Shown here: positions 42,282 through 50,527 of the stretch, piece by piece
Layout of the letters: each line of letters begins with the position of its first letter
Numbering within the stretch: the stretch's first letter is position 1
DNA from: Maricaulis sp.
Lineage (GTDB): Bacteria; Pseudomonadota; Alphaproteobacteria; Caulobacterales; Maricaulaceae
Length of the DNA stretch: 64,000 nt
Assembly: GCF_030149515.1 (NCBI RefSeq)
Contig: NZ_JASBRI010000024.1
Span: 62,001-126,000, forward strand
Direction: 5' to 3'
Made by a program: the position numbers and the translations under genes
Notes under the pieces: generated by a model
The model's input: only the letters and a program-made list of their open reading frames with translations
What the model was told of the DNA's origin: nothing
The model's database searches: none

Positions 42282-43247
42282 ATGATCCGTAAACAACTCC
42301 TGTGCGGCTCGGCCGTCGCGCTGATGACGACTGCCTCGGCCTTTGCCGGCGACACCGAATGGTTCCCGCCGGATCCGCCCACCAGCGCGATGGCGGGCGA
42401 ATGCTATGCCCGGGTGCGCATCGAGCCGGAATACGACGTCTACACCGAACAGGTGACGACGCAGGACAGCTATGAGCGGTATGACGTCACGCCGCCTCGC
42501 CTGCGGCCGGAAGTGCGCGAATACATCTCGCGCGAGGCCGGTGTGCGCTACATCGTGCACGAACCCGTCTACGAGACGGTCACCGAAACCGTGCAGGTCC
42601 GTCCGGCCTATGTGGAATACCACGTCGAACCGGCCGTCCACGACACGGTCACCGAGACCATCCTGGTGCGCGAGCCGCGCATGGTCTGGCGCCGCGGCTA
42701 TGTGCCCGGGGCCCAGATGACCCGCTTCGATGCGGAAACCGGCGAAGTCTGGTGCCTGGTCGAGGAAGAGGGCGAATACCGCACCGTCACGCGCAATATC
42801 GTGGTGGAGCCGGCCCAGATCCGCGAGATCGAGCATCCGGCCGAATACGCCCAGATCACGCGCGATGTGCTGGTTCAGGAAGCCCGCGTGGAAGAAGTCC
42901 CGATCGAGGAATTGCGCGATACCTATAGCGTCGAGGTTCTCGACCAGCACGCCTCCGTGGACAGCCGTGTGATCCCGATGGAGACGGATACCGTCACCCG
43001 CTATTCGCTGCGCCGCGAAGAGCGCTGGGAATGGCGCCTGGTGGATTGCCAGGACATCGACCTGCCCGGCTACAATCCGCCGAACCAGGCCGACATCCCG
43101 CCGGTGGCCCAGAACAGGCCGGCTCCGTCCACACAGGGCAACACCTATCTCTACGGCACTGACATGCCGGCAGCAGACCAGTCCTATTCCGAGGAAGTGC
43201 CTGTGGCCCAGGCCTCCTACTCGACCCGCACACGCCGGTCGCAGTAA
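42282..43247 (+). CDS. Secreted protein with degenerate beta-rich repeats
   Basis: This 321-residue protein has a signal peptide (MIRKQLLCGSAVALMTTASAFA) and then about seven degenerate repeats of 22-26 residues with the pattern Y-x-x-V-T-x-x-x-x-V-x-P-A-x-x-x. Examples are PEYDVYTEQVTTQDSYERYDVTP, VYETVTETVQVRPAYVEYHVEP, AVHDTVTETILVREPRMVW, EYRTVTRNIVVEPAQIREIEHP and AEYAQITRDVLVQEARVEEVP. Cysteines are in GECYARV at the start, VWCLVEE in the middle and VDCQD near the end. The GECYARV opening is also seen in some OmpA-like envelope proteins, but no OmpA domain follows here. I do not recognise the family. Alternating hydrophobic residues suggest a beta-solenoid or fibre in the periplasm or outside the cell. 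It is a single gene between terminators. Confidence 0.8.
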   Translation: MIRKQLLCGSAVALMTTASAFAGDTEWFPPDPPTSAMAGECYARVRIEPEYDVYTEQVTTQDSYERYDVTPPRLRPEVREYISREAGVRYIVHEPVYETVTETVQVRPAYVEYHVEPAVHDTVTETILVREPRMVWRRGYVPGAQMTRFDAETGEVWCLVEEEGEYRTVTRNIVVEPAQIREIEHPAEYAQITRDVLVQEARVEEVPIEELRDTYSVEVLDQHASVDSRVIPMETDTVTRYSLRREERWEWRLVDCQDIDLPGYNPPNQADIPPVAQNRPAPSTQGNTYLYGTDMPAADQSYSEEVPVAQASYSTRTRRSQ

Positions 43248-43280
43248 GGGGACTGGACGTAGCGGTCACGGGACCCAAGA

Positions 43281-43310
43281 TGAACGGCGCGGAGCGATCC
43301 GCGCCGTTCA
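43281..43310. terminator. 13-bp perfect inverted repeat after the repeat protein
   Basis: TGAACGGCGCGGA and TCCGCGCCGTTCA form a perfect 13-bp stem with a 4-nt loop. No T tract follows, so it may be a weak terminator or mRNA-stabilising hairpin. Confidence 0.6.
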
Positions 43311-43326
43311 GCATTGTGGGGGCCAC

Positions 43327-43935
43327 ATGACCCAGCCGGACTTCATCGTCGGATATGGCAGTCTTCTGAGCGCCTACAGCCGCTCCACCTATTCCGGCCT
43401 GACCGACCCGGCCCTGCCGGTTGTCGCCCATGGCTGGAAACGCGGCTGGACGGTGCGCTATCGCGACGAGGCGGCCACCTATGCCGGCGTACGGCCGGCT
43501 CCCGGCCACAGCCTGCATGCCGCACTCGTTCCCGCACAGATCACCGACGCGCTTCGCCACCGGGAGCGCGGCTATGTCTTCACACAGCTGGACCGGGATA
43601 CCGTCAGACCCGCTGCCAACGCCGCCTCAGACCTGCCCGAAGGCCGGTTCTGGATCGTGGTCAACCGCGAACAGGTTCGCGCCGACACGGATCATCCCAT
43701 CCCCCAGACCTATATCGACACCTGCCTGGCCGGGTGCCTGGAGACGGGCGGCGAAGCCCGTGCCCGTGCCTTTGTCCGCAATACGGAATTGTGGGACTCG
43801 CTCTGGATCGATGATCGCAACGCCGACAAGCCGCTCTATCCGCGCCACACCCCGCTGACCGCCGGCCAGCGTCGCGAGATCGACCGTATTCTCGAGGCCG
43901 AAGGCGTGCTCAGATACCGCCAGCCGGCTGGGTGA
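43327..43935 (+). CDS. Gamma-glutamylcyclotransferase-fold protein
   Basis: This 202-residue protein has the GGCT/ChaC fold: the nucleotide-like loop GYGSLL at residues 9-14 and the likely catalytic Glu80 in HRERGYVF, which matches the family's REx-GY motif. Such enzymes release 5-oxoproline from gamma-glutamyl peptides or glutathione. The gene overlaps the convergent aminotransferase by 26 bp. The substrate cannot be told; AIG2-like members without activity also exist. Confidence 0.8.
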   Translation: MTQPDFIVGYGSLLSAYSRSTYSGLTDPALPVVAHGWKRGWTVRYRDEAATYAGVRPAPGHSLHAALVPAQITDALRHRERGYVFTQLDRDTVRPAANAASDLPEGRFWIVVNREQVRADTDHPIPQTYIDTCLAGCLETGGEARARAFVRNTELWDSLWIDDRNADKPLYPRHTPLTAGQRREIDRILEAEGVLRYRQPAG

Positions 43936-45538
43936 AATGACGTATCACGTCGAACGCCGCCTCGAACGCGCCGGCGCGTAATTCTCCGGGCCGTTCGGCA
44001 CATCGCGGCGTGACCCGGTCCGGGATTGCGGTACAGACCCCCAGAACGGTCTGCGGAAAGACGGGCGTCTCCGCCTCGCCGCCGCCCCAGGTCCAGGCGC
44101 CGGTCCGGACATCGCAATCGTAAAAGCGTGCGAACTCCTCGGCATGATCGGCCAGGAAGGCCACTGCAGCGATGAGATGGTCGATCTCGTCATCGCTCAT
44201 CACCCAGTGCAGGCTGACCCGGCACCAGCCCGGCCGCGCGCCGGTCTCCCCCGCCAGAACACGCGCGCGGATGGCCCGCGTCTCGGCCTCGCCCAGCCCC
44301 AGCAGGTGGTGGCCATAGGGACCGGCACAGGAACACCCCGCCCGGGACTGGATGCCGAACAGGTCGTTCAGCAGCACGGTCACCAGACGCGGCGGAACGA
44401 TGCGATTCTCGCTGTCACGAAGGTTGAAGGAGACGATGCCCAGCCGCCGGTCCGGGTCGGCCGGGCCGAGAATGTCGATACGGGAGTGGCCGCCCCAGCG
44501 CTCGAAGGCGCGGCCGAGGGCCCGGTGTTCCCGGTCGGCGATGACGTCATGGCCGATTTCCGCCTGCAGCTTCATCGCCAGCGCGGCGCGCAGGAATTGC
44601 GGCAGGCCTGGCGTGCCGGCCCGTTCGCGCGCCTCGATATCGTCAATGAAATCATGACCATCCGGCCAGACATAGCGCACGGTGCCGCCCGCACTCTGGG
44701 TCGGCGGCAGGTCACGCCTGTAGAGCGCGCCGTCGAAGAGGAGTATGCCGCAACTGCCGGGCCCGCCGATGAATTTATGGGGCGAGAAATAGACCGCATC
44801 GATCCGCGCTTCGGGATCGCCGTCCGGGTGCATGTCGATGGGCAGATAGGGTGCACTGGCGGCGCAGTCCAGGCAAATTATGGCACCATTGGCGTGCAAC
44901 AGCCGCGCCAAGGCCGCCACATCGGTCTTTACACCGGTGACATTGGAAGCCGCCGAAAAGGCGCCGATCTTGCGCTTGCCGTGATGACGCGGATCGGCCA
45001 GCGCCCGCTCCAGTGCATCAAGGTCGAGACCGCCGGCCGGACACAACGGGATCGAGACCGTCTCCGCCAGGCTCTCGCGCCAGCTCAGCTCGTTTGAGTG
45101 GTGTTCGTAGGGGCCGACGAAGACGACCGTGTCCGGCTGGTGCCCGGCCAGCCCTCCCAGCGCCTGCCGCGTCGCCGGGGGGATCGCCAGGCCGAGGATT
45201 TCCTGGAGTTTGTGGATCGCGCCCGTGGCGCCGGCCGCACATGGCAGAAGGCAGTCGCCCGGTCCTGCATTCACGGCCTGCTTGATGATGCGTTCGGCCT
45301 CGCGCATCCAGGCATTGCTGGCCCGGCCCGTGGCGCTGTCCTCGCTGTGCGGGTTGGCGTAGTCGGCGGCCAGATCGGCGACGATGCGTTCGATAGCCCC
45401 GAAGGCGCGGCCGGATGCCGTGTAGTCGGCATAGAGGAGCGGGCGCGAGCCGAAGGGCGTGTCCAGCAGGGCATCGGCACCCGCCAGTCCCTCGCGGACG
45501 GTCTGGATCCGGGTTTGCGTGAGGCTGTCGTCGAGCAT
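43910..45538 (-). CDS. Class V aminotransferase (cysteine desulfurase-like), long form
   Basis: This 542-residue PLP enzyme belongs to the SufS/CsdA-like class V group but is longer than the usual 400-residue cysteine desulfurases. The PLP lysine is in VYFSPHKFIGGPG, the cofactor aspartate in ICLDCAASAPYLPID, and a cysteine-rich segment SRAGCSCAGPYG occupies the place of the SufS active-site loop. The N-terminus has the family's LLYADYTASGRAF motif. It is divergent from an Lrp regulator with a palindrome between them, so its expression is probably controlled by that regulator. Cysteine or another amino acid may be the substrate. Confidence 0.85.
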   Translation of the reverse strand: MLDDSLTQTRIQTVREGLAGADALLDTPFGSRPLLYADYTASGRAFGAIERIVADLAADYANPHSEDSATGRASNAWMREAERIIKQAVNAGPGDCLLPCAAGATGAIHKLQEILGLAIPPATRQALGGLAGHQPDTVVFVGPYEHHSNELSWRESLAETVSIPLCPAGGLDLDALERALADPRHHGKRKIGAFSAASNVTGVKTDVAALARLLHANGAIICLDCAASAPYLPIDMHPDGDPEARIDAVYFSPHKFIGGPGSCGILLFDGALYRRDLPPTQSAGGTVRYVWPDGHDFIDDIEARERAGTPGLPQFLRAALAMKLQAEIGHDVIADREHRALGRAFERWGGHSRIDILGPADPDRRLGIVSFNLRDSENRIVPPRLVTVLLNDLFGIQSRAGCSCAGPYGHHLLGLGEAETRAIRARVLAGETGARPGWCRVSLHWVMSDDEIDHLIAAVAFLADHAEEFARFYDCDVRTGAWTWGGGEAETPVFPQTVLGVCTAIPDRVTPRCAERPGELRAGAFEAAFDVIRHFTQPAGGI

Positions 45539-45624
45539 GATCTGTCCTGTCGGCTTTCCGGCAACAGAAAACCACGTCCCGCGCAGCGATTGTCACCAAG
45601 TTTCGGCCGGATTTGCGCTGGACG

Positions 45625-45644
45625 ATAGTGATTTTCACCACTAT
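45625..45644. promoter_or_regulatory. Palindrome between the class V aminotransferase and Lrp genes
   Basis: ATAGTG-N8-CACTAT lies in the 117-bp divergent gap, 12 bp before the lrp-type gene. Its length, dyad symmetry and AT-rich centre fit an Lrp/AsnC operator. Confidence 0.55.
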
Positions 45645-45655
45645 TTCTCCCCGTT

Positions 45656-46111
45656 ATGCATCTCGACGACTACGACAAACGCCTTCTGAAGGCGATTCAG
45701 AGCGACTCGGACCGCACCGTGCAGGAGCTGGCCGACCTGATCGGCCTCAGCGCCACGCCGACCGCGCGCCGGCTCAAACGCCTCGCCGAGGCGGGGATCG
45801 TGCGCAAGCATGTCGCCCTGCTCGATCCGGAGGCGCTGGGTCTGCAGGCGACCCTGTTCATCGCCGTGCGCACCAGTCATCACGACGCCGAGTGGCTGGC
45901 CCGTTTCGCCGACGGGGTCAGACGGATGCCCGAAGTGGTCGAGTTCTACCGCCTGAGCGGGGATATCGACTATCTGATCAAGCTCTGCCTGCCCGATGTG
46001 CGCGCCTATGACGAGGTCTACAAGAAGCTGATCGCCATCGCGCCGCTGTCGGACGTCTCGGCCAGTTTCGCAATGGAGGCCATCAAGAACACCACGGAAT
46101 TACCGGTCTGA
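45656..46111 (+). CDS. Lrp/AsnC family transcriptional regulator
   Basis: This 151-residue protein has an N-terminal helix-turn-helix (RTVQELADLIGLSATPTARRLKRLAEAGIVRKHVALLD) and a C-terminal RAM ligand domain (LFIAVRTSHHDAEWLARFADGVRRMPEVVEFYRLSGDIDYLIKL). Its adjacency to an amino-acid-type PLP enzyme and the palindrome between them suggest it controls that enzyme in response to an amino acid, as in many Lrp pairs. It resembles the group that senses cysteine or branched-chain amino acids, but the ligand is unknown. Confidence 0.93.
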   Translation: MHLDDYDKRLLKAIQSDSDRTVQELADLIGLSATPTARRLKRLAEAGIVRKHVALLDPEALGLQATLFIAVRTSHHDAEWLARFADGVRRMPEVVEFYRLSGDIDYLIKLCLPDVRAYDEVYKKLIAIAPLSDVSASFAMEAIKNTTELPV

Positions 46112-46180
46112 CCGGTTGAAAGCCGCCCGCCGATACGTGAAGGTGCGGGCTTGGGAAACGCCAGCCCACGATCAGGTTCA

Positions 46181-47575
46181 ATGACCGATTTTTCCGAAAA
46201 TTCAACACGATCGCGCCGTGAACGGACGGTTGAAAGCTATCGCGACGTCGCCGCCATCGTGCTTGCGCTGACGGTGCTGCAGGCGGCCATTGGCGGCCTT
46301 TCCGTGGTCGGCCCGCTGACCCTCCTGTCCCAGGGCGCCTCGACGCTGAAGATCGGTACGATCGTCACCGGTTATGCGCTGGGCTTCATGCTGGGCGCCC
46401 ATCTGGCGCCACGGGAAATCCTGCGTATCGGGCACATTCGGGCCGTTGCCGCCTTTGCAGCCGCGGCCTCGATCGCGGCTGCCCTGCTCTATGCCAATGA
46501 CGCCCTGGCCTGGTGGCTGGTGATGCAATTCATCATGGGGTTGTGCGTGGCCGGCTTTCTGGCCTCCGGGGAAAGCTGGATTGCCGATGCGGCACCGCAC
46601 GACAATCGCGGGGCCATTCTCGGCTTCTACCTGGTGACCTCCAAGCTGGGCTTCATCGCCGGGCCATTCCTCGTCTCCTCGGTGCCGCCGGGCAGCGCCG
46701 CCGGCTTCCTGATCGTCGCCGCCCTGTTCACTGCCAGCCTGATCCCGGTCTCTGCCACCAATCGCGGCCAGCCGGCCCCGCCTTCGGTCGAGCCCTTCGG
46801 CGCCCTCAAAGTGTGGCGCACGGCGCCTTCGGCCATCATCGCCGCCTTCATTGCCGGCCTGGTCAACGGAGCAGTCCTTCAGCTCTATTCGGTTTTTGTC
46901 GGCGGTTTCGACGCGGGGTCGGTCGCGCGCACGGCGGCCCTGTTCAACGCCTTCATGATCGGCGGTTCGGTCATCGCCCAATGGCCCGCCGGCATGATTT
47001 CCGACCGGATCGACCGGCGCATCGTGATCGCCGGACTGGCGCTCGTCAGTGGCGCAGCAGCTCTGACACTCGCCTTCTTCTCCGGAGTGATGCCACGCAC
47101 GGCAGTCTTCATTCTGGCCGCCGTCTGGGGCGCAGGCGCCCTGTCCTATTACGGCGTCGCGGTGGCGCACGCGGCCGACCGCGCCGCGGAGGGCGAAGCG
47201 ACCAGCATGATGTCGGGCATTCTGATGATCTGGGCGCTGGGCTCGATGATCGGTCCGCTGTCCGCCGGTGCCGTTATGAATGTGGCCGGCGCGTCCGGCC
47301 TCTTCCTGTTTGCCGCGGTGGCCCTCATCGCCCTGGCAGCCATCATGCTGTTCCGGCGCACCGGCAAGGCGCCCGTGCTTGAAAACCAGAAGGGCGATTT
47401 CGAGCCCACCTCGGCGACCAGTGTCGCGGTCTATGAACTCACGGAGATCGGCAGCGAGGAGGCCGAAAATCTCGACGGTGAAGACCCCTATGAGGACGAC
47501 CGCGACGAGGCCGGCATGGCCGCAGCACCTCCGGAGGACGACGAGGAAACGGACGAGCGCTACTGGGAACGCTAG
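46181..47575 (+). CDS. MFS transporter (YcaD-like) with acidic C-terminal tail
   Basis: This 464-residue transporter has twelve predicted helices (about 20-400). Family motifs are GPLTLLSQGASTLKIGTIVTGYALGFMLG and ASGESWIADAAPHDNRGAILGFYLVTSKLG, as in YcaD. The cytosolic C-terminal 60 residues are strongly acidic (EIGSEEAENLDGEDPYEDDRDEAG, PPEDDEETDERYWER) and unusual for the family. The start is the ATG at 46181; a TTG at 46151 is less likely. It follows the Lrp gene by 69 bp and overlaps the convergent peptidase gene by 4 bp. Its substrate is unknown. Confidence 0.9.
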   Translation: MTDFSENSTRSRRERTVESYRDVAAIVLALTVLQAAIGGLSVVGPLTLLSQGASTLKIGTIVTGYALGFMLGAHLAPREILRIGHIRAVAAFAAAASIAAALLYANDALAWWLVMQFIMGLCVAGFLASGESWIADAAPHDNRGAILGFYLVTSKLGFIAGPFLVSSVPPGSAAGFLIVAALFTASLIPVSATNRGQPAPPSVEPFGALKVWRTAPSAIIAAFIAGLVNGAVLQLYSVFVGGFDAGSVARTAALFNAFMIGGSVIAQWPAGMISDRIDRRIVIAGLALVSGAAALTLAFFSGVMPRTAVFILAAVWGAGALSYYGVAVAHAADRAAEGEATSMMSGILMIWALGSMIGPLSAGAVMNVAGASGLFLFAAVALIALAAIMLFRRTGKAPVLENQKGDFEPTSATSVAVYELTEIGSEEAENLDGEDPYEDDRDEAGMAAAPPEDDEETDERYWER

Positions 47576-48738
47576 TCGACCAGACCCGTATCCGCCGGTT
47601 CGGTCGGCTGTTCGGTAAAGCCCTCCAGATCACCCGACGGCGCCGCATCGCGCACGATCTCGACCTCGCTCAGGGCATAGGCCTTCAGCAGTTTCGCCAC
47701 CGAGATCAACGCGTTTTCGTGCACGCGCTCATAGCCGTGCGAGGCATCGATGCCGAAAGTGACCAGCGCCGTGCGCACATCCGCCCCGCCCTCGATCGCC
47801 GAAGCGGCGTCGGAGCGGTAGTAGCGGAACACATCGCGCTGGAAGGGGATGTGATTGTCCTTGGCGAGATGGATCAGCTTGGTGGTCAGGTGATAGTCGA
47901 ACGGCCCGGTCATGTCCGCCATGCCGATTGTCACCCCGGTCTCCTTGGAATTCTGACCGGGCGCCACCGCACCATTGTCGACCGCCACCATGGACGCCAC
48001 GTCGTGGGTGAGGATGGAGGATGCACCGACACCGACTTCCTCGGATATCGAGAACAGAAAGAGCGTGTCGACGGGCAGTTCGGCGCCGGTATCGTGCAAC
48101 GCCTTGAGTACGGCGAACATGGCGGCGACACCGCCCTTGTCATCCAGGTGGCGCGAGACGATGAACCCGTTGTCCAGGTATTCGGTACAAGGATCGATCG
48201 CGACGAAATCGCCAACGGCGATGCCCAGTGACTCCATGCTGATCGAGGCGACGCCCAGTGCTGCCGCATCGATATCGTTGTGGACCGGTGCATCGATGCG
48301 CAGCTCGACCTGCGACCAGGCCACGGGCTGGGTATCGATCTCCTTGTTGTAGACATGGCCGGACGCCTTCAGCGGCAGGATCGATCCGCGATAGCTGCCG
48401 TGCTCGGTAAACACCGTACAGCGTGCACCTTCGGCAAAGCGGGCCGACCAGTGCCCGATCGGGACCAGCGAGAGACGGCCGTTTTCCTTGATATAGGAGA
48501 CCTGCGCACCCAGCGTGTCGACGTGTGAAATGATGGCCCGGGCCGGCTGTTCCTTGCGCCCGGGCAGGCGCGAACGGATGGCGCCGCGGCGGGTGAGCTC
48601 GTACTCGATACCCAGCCGTTCCAGCTCCTCGCAGCACCAGCGCGCGATCTTGTCGGTGTATCCGCTGGGCGAGGGAATGGAGAGCAGTCTGGTCAGGGTT
48701 TCGCGCAGATAGGTCTGGTCGATCTCAAGCGTGGACAC
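47572..48738 (-). CDS. NAGGN-system M42 family peptidase
   Basis: This 388-residue metallopeptidase is the M42-family member conserved in NAGGN operons. Two-metal ligands appear in IISHVDTLG, SRHLDDKGGVAAM, SISEEVGVGASS, VAVDNGAVAP and GIDASHGYERV. It may cleave the dipeptide osmolyte when salt falls, or another acyl dipeptide; this is inferred from its operon. The start is taken as the GTG at 48738, which has AAGGAG 6 nt upstream and overlaps the synthetase gene by 14 bp. An ATG further upstream would put the start inside the synthetase without a Shine-Dalgarno. Confidence 0.9.
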   Translation of the reverse strand: MSTLEIDQTYLRETLTRLLSIPSPSGYTDKIARWCCEELERLGIEYELTRRGAIRSRLPGRKEQPARAIISHVDTLGAQVSYIKENGRLSLVPIGHWSARFAEGARCTVFTEHGSYRGSILPLKASGHVYNKEIDTQPVAWSQVELRIDAPVHNDIDAAALGVASISMESLGIAVGDFVAIDPCTEYLDNGFIVSRHLDDKGGVAAMFAVLKALHDTGAELPVDTLFLFSISEEVGVGASSILTHDVASMVAVDNGAVAPGQNSKETGVTIGMADMTGPFDYHLTTKLIHLAKDNHIPFQRDVFRYYRSDAASAIEGGADVRTALVTFGIDASHGYERVHENALISVAKLLKAYALSEVEIVRDAAPSGDLEGFTEQPTEPADTGLVD

Positions 48739-50527
48739 GATCGGCTCCTTGGCGTGGCACATCGACACGGATGGTGTGCGGGAACAGCAGGTCGAGGAAA
48801 CGCTCGACCACGGGTTGGGGTTCGTGATTGGCCAGGCCCGGGCGTTCATTGGCCTCGATGAAGACGAATTCGTCGAGCACCGGAGCCTTGACAATGAAGT
48901 CCAGCCCCACGACCGGCGTGTCGAGCGCCTTGGCTGCCGAGATCGAGGCTTCAACGATGCGCGGGTGCAGGAGATCGGTCACATCGTGCAACGTGCCGCC
49001 GGTATGCAGATTGGCGGTGCGGCGAACCTCCAGCGTCTCGCCGGACGGCAGGACATCGTCCCAGCCGTATCCGCCGGCACGAATGCAGCGTTCGGTCTCC
49101 GCATCGACGGGGATTTCCGACTCTCCGCCGGTCGCCGCCGCCCGGCGGCGGCTGAGCCCCTCGACCAGCTGTTTCACGGTCGCGCTGCCGTCGCCCGCGA
49201 TTGCGGGCCGCTTGCGCAAGGCGCCCGCAACCACCGCATTGTCGATGACGATCACACGCAGGTCATCGCCAGGCACACAGGTTTCCACCAGAACATCCGG
49301 ACAATAGCTGCGCGCGGTCTCGATCGCCGTTTTCAGGCTCTCGACATCGCGGACATCCACTGTCACGCCGCGTCCCTGTTCGCCGCGCGCGGGCTTGACG
49401 ACAACTGAGCCTTCGCGCGCGAGCAGCTCGGCTGCCGCGTCCAGGTCGTTGCCGTCGGCCGCCTCGGCCACGTCCAGCCCGATCTCGCTCATCAGGCGGC
49501 GCGTGACCGCCTTGTCGTCGCATCGGCTCATGGCGATGGCCGAGGTCAGTTCGGTCAGGGATTCCCGGCACACGATGGAGCGCCCGCCAAAGGTCAGGCG
49601 GAAAAAGCCGCCCTCGGCGTCCAGCACGTCGACCGCGACACCGCGCCGGCGCGCCTCCTCGACGATGATCGCGGCATAGGGATTGAGCCCGTCTTCAAGC
49701 GACATACCGGTAAAGAGCTTTTCGTTGATGGGGTTCTTGCGCTTGACCGTGAAGAATGGCGTCCGCTCGAACCCCAGCCGTTCATAGAGCTTGATGGCGG
49801 ACTCGTTGTCGTGGATCACCGACAGGTCGACATAGCGGCATCCGCGCGCCGCGAAATGGGCGATGAGATGCCGCGTCAGGGCCTCGCCCACCTTGGCGTG
49901 ATTGGCGCGCGGATCGACGGCCAGACACCACAGCGAGGCGCCGTTCTCCGGATCGTTGTAGACGCGGCCATGATCCACGCCGGTGACCGAGCCGATGATC
50001 TCGCCCGAGGCTTCGTCGGCCGCGACGAAATAGACCAGTTCCCGGCTATCGCGGTGCTGCCAGAAGAATTCGGGGTCCACCGCGACCATGCCGCAGGCAT
50101 TGTAGATCCGGTTGACGGCATCGGCGTCGCTCCGGGTTCCCATCCGGCGCACATCGAAACCGCGCGGCGGATCGCCGGCATGGCGATAGGTCGACAATTC
50201 CAGCCGGTAGGTATGCGAGGGATCGAGGAAGATTTCCTGCGGCGCGAGGGCCAGCAGCACATGCGGGTCGCGGACATAGAAGGCGATGTCACGCCGGTCC
50301 GGCTTTTCCGCCAGCAGCCTGTCTATGAGCTGTTCCTGGTCGTGGAAAGTGTGCGCAAAGAGGAGTTGTCCCCAGCCGCAATCCAGACCGGCATTCTCGG
50401 CCATACGTTCGGCATCGGGATCGCCTCCGGCCATGCTGTCCTCGGCCGGCAGCAGGGACTGTTCCCGCTTGCGCCGCAGCCGGTGCGACATGGCCCCGGC
50501 CGGCTGTTTCTGCCCGGTCTTGCTCAT
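48725..50527 (-). CDS. ngg: N-acetylglutaminylglutamine synthetase
   Basis: This 600-residue fusion enzyme makes N-acetylglutaminylglutamine, the NAGGN precursor. The N-terminal part (about 100-280) is a GNAT acetyltransferase (LWCLAVDPRANHAKVGEALTRHLI, IKLYERLGFERTPF). The C-terminal part (about 285-600) is an ATP-grasp ligase (VVVKPARGEQGRGVTVDV, DLRVIVIDNAVVAGALRKRPAIAGDG, FIEANERPGLANHEPQPV). It overlaps the upstream amidotransferase by 4 bp and the downstream M42 gene by 14 bp. Confidence 0.94.
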   Translation of the reverse strand: MSKTGQKQPAGAMSHRLRRKREQSLLPAEDSMAGGDPDAERMAENAGLDCGWGQLLFAHTFHDQEQLIDRLLAEKPDRRDIAFYVRDPHVLLALAPQEIFLDPSHTYRLELSTYRHAGDPPRGFDVRRMGTRSDADAVNRIYNACGMVAVDPEFFWQHRDSRELVYFVAADEASGEIIGSVTGVDHGRVYNDPENGASLWCLAVDPRANHAKVGEALTRHLIAHFAARGCRYVDLSVIHDNESAIKLYERLGFERTPFFTVKRKNPINEKLFTGMSLEDGLNPYAAIIVEEARRRGVAVDVLDAEGGFFRLTFGGRSIVCRESLTELTSAIAMSRCDDKAVTRRLMSEIGLDVAEAADGNDLDAAAELLAREGSVVVKPARGEQGRGVTVDVRDVESLKTAIETARSYCPDVLVETCVPGDDLRVIVIDNAVVAGALRKRPAIAGDGSATVKQLVEGLSRRRAAATGGESEIPVDAETERCIRAGGYGWDDVLPSGETLEVRRTANLHTGGTLHDVTDLLHPRIVEASISAAKALDTPVVGLDFIVKAPVLDEFVFIEANERPGLANHEPQPVVERFLDLLFPHTIRVDVPRQGADRVHA

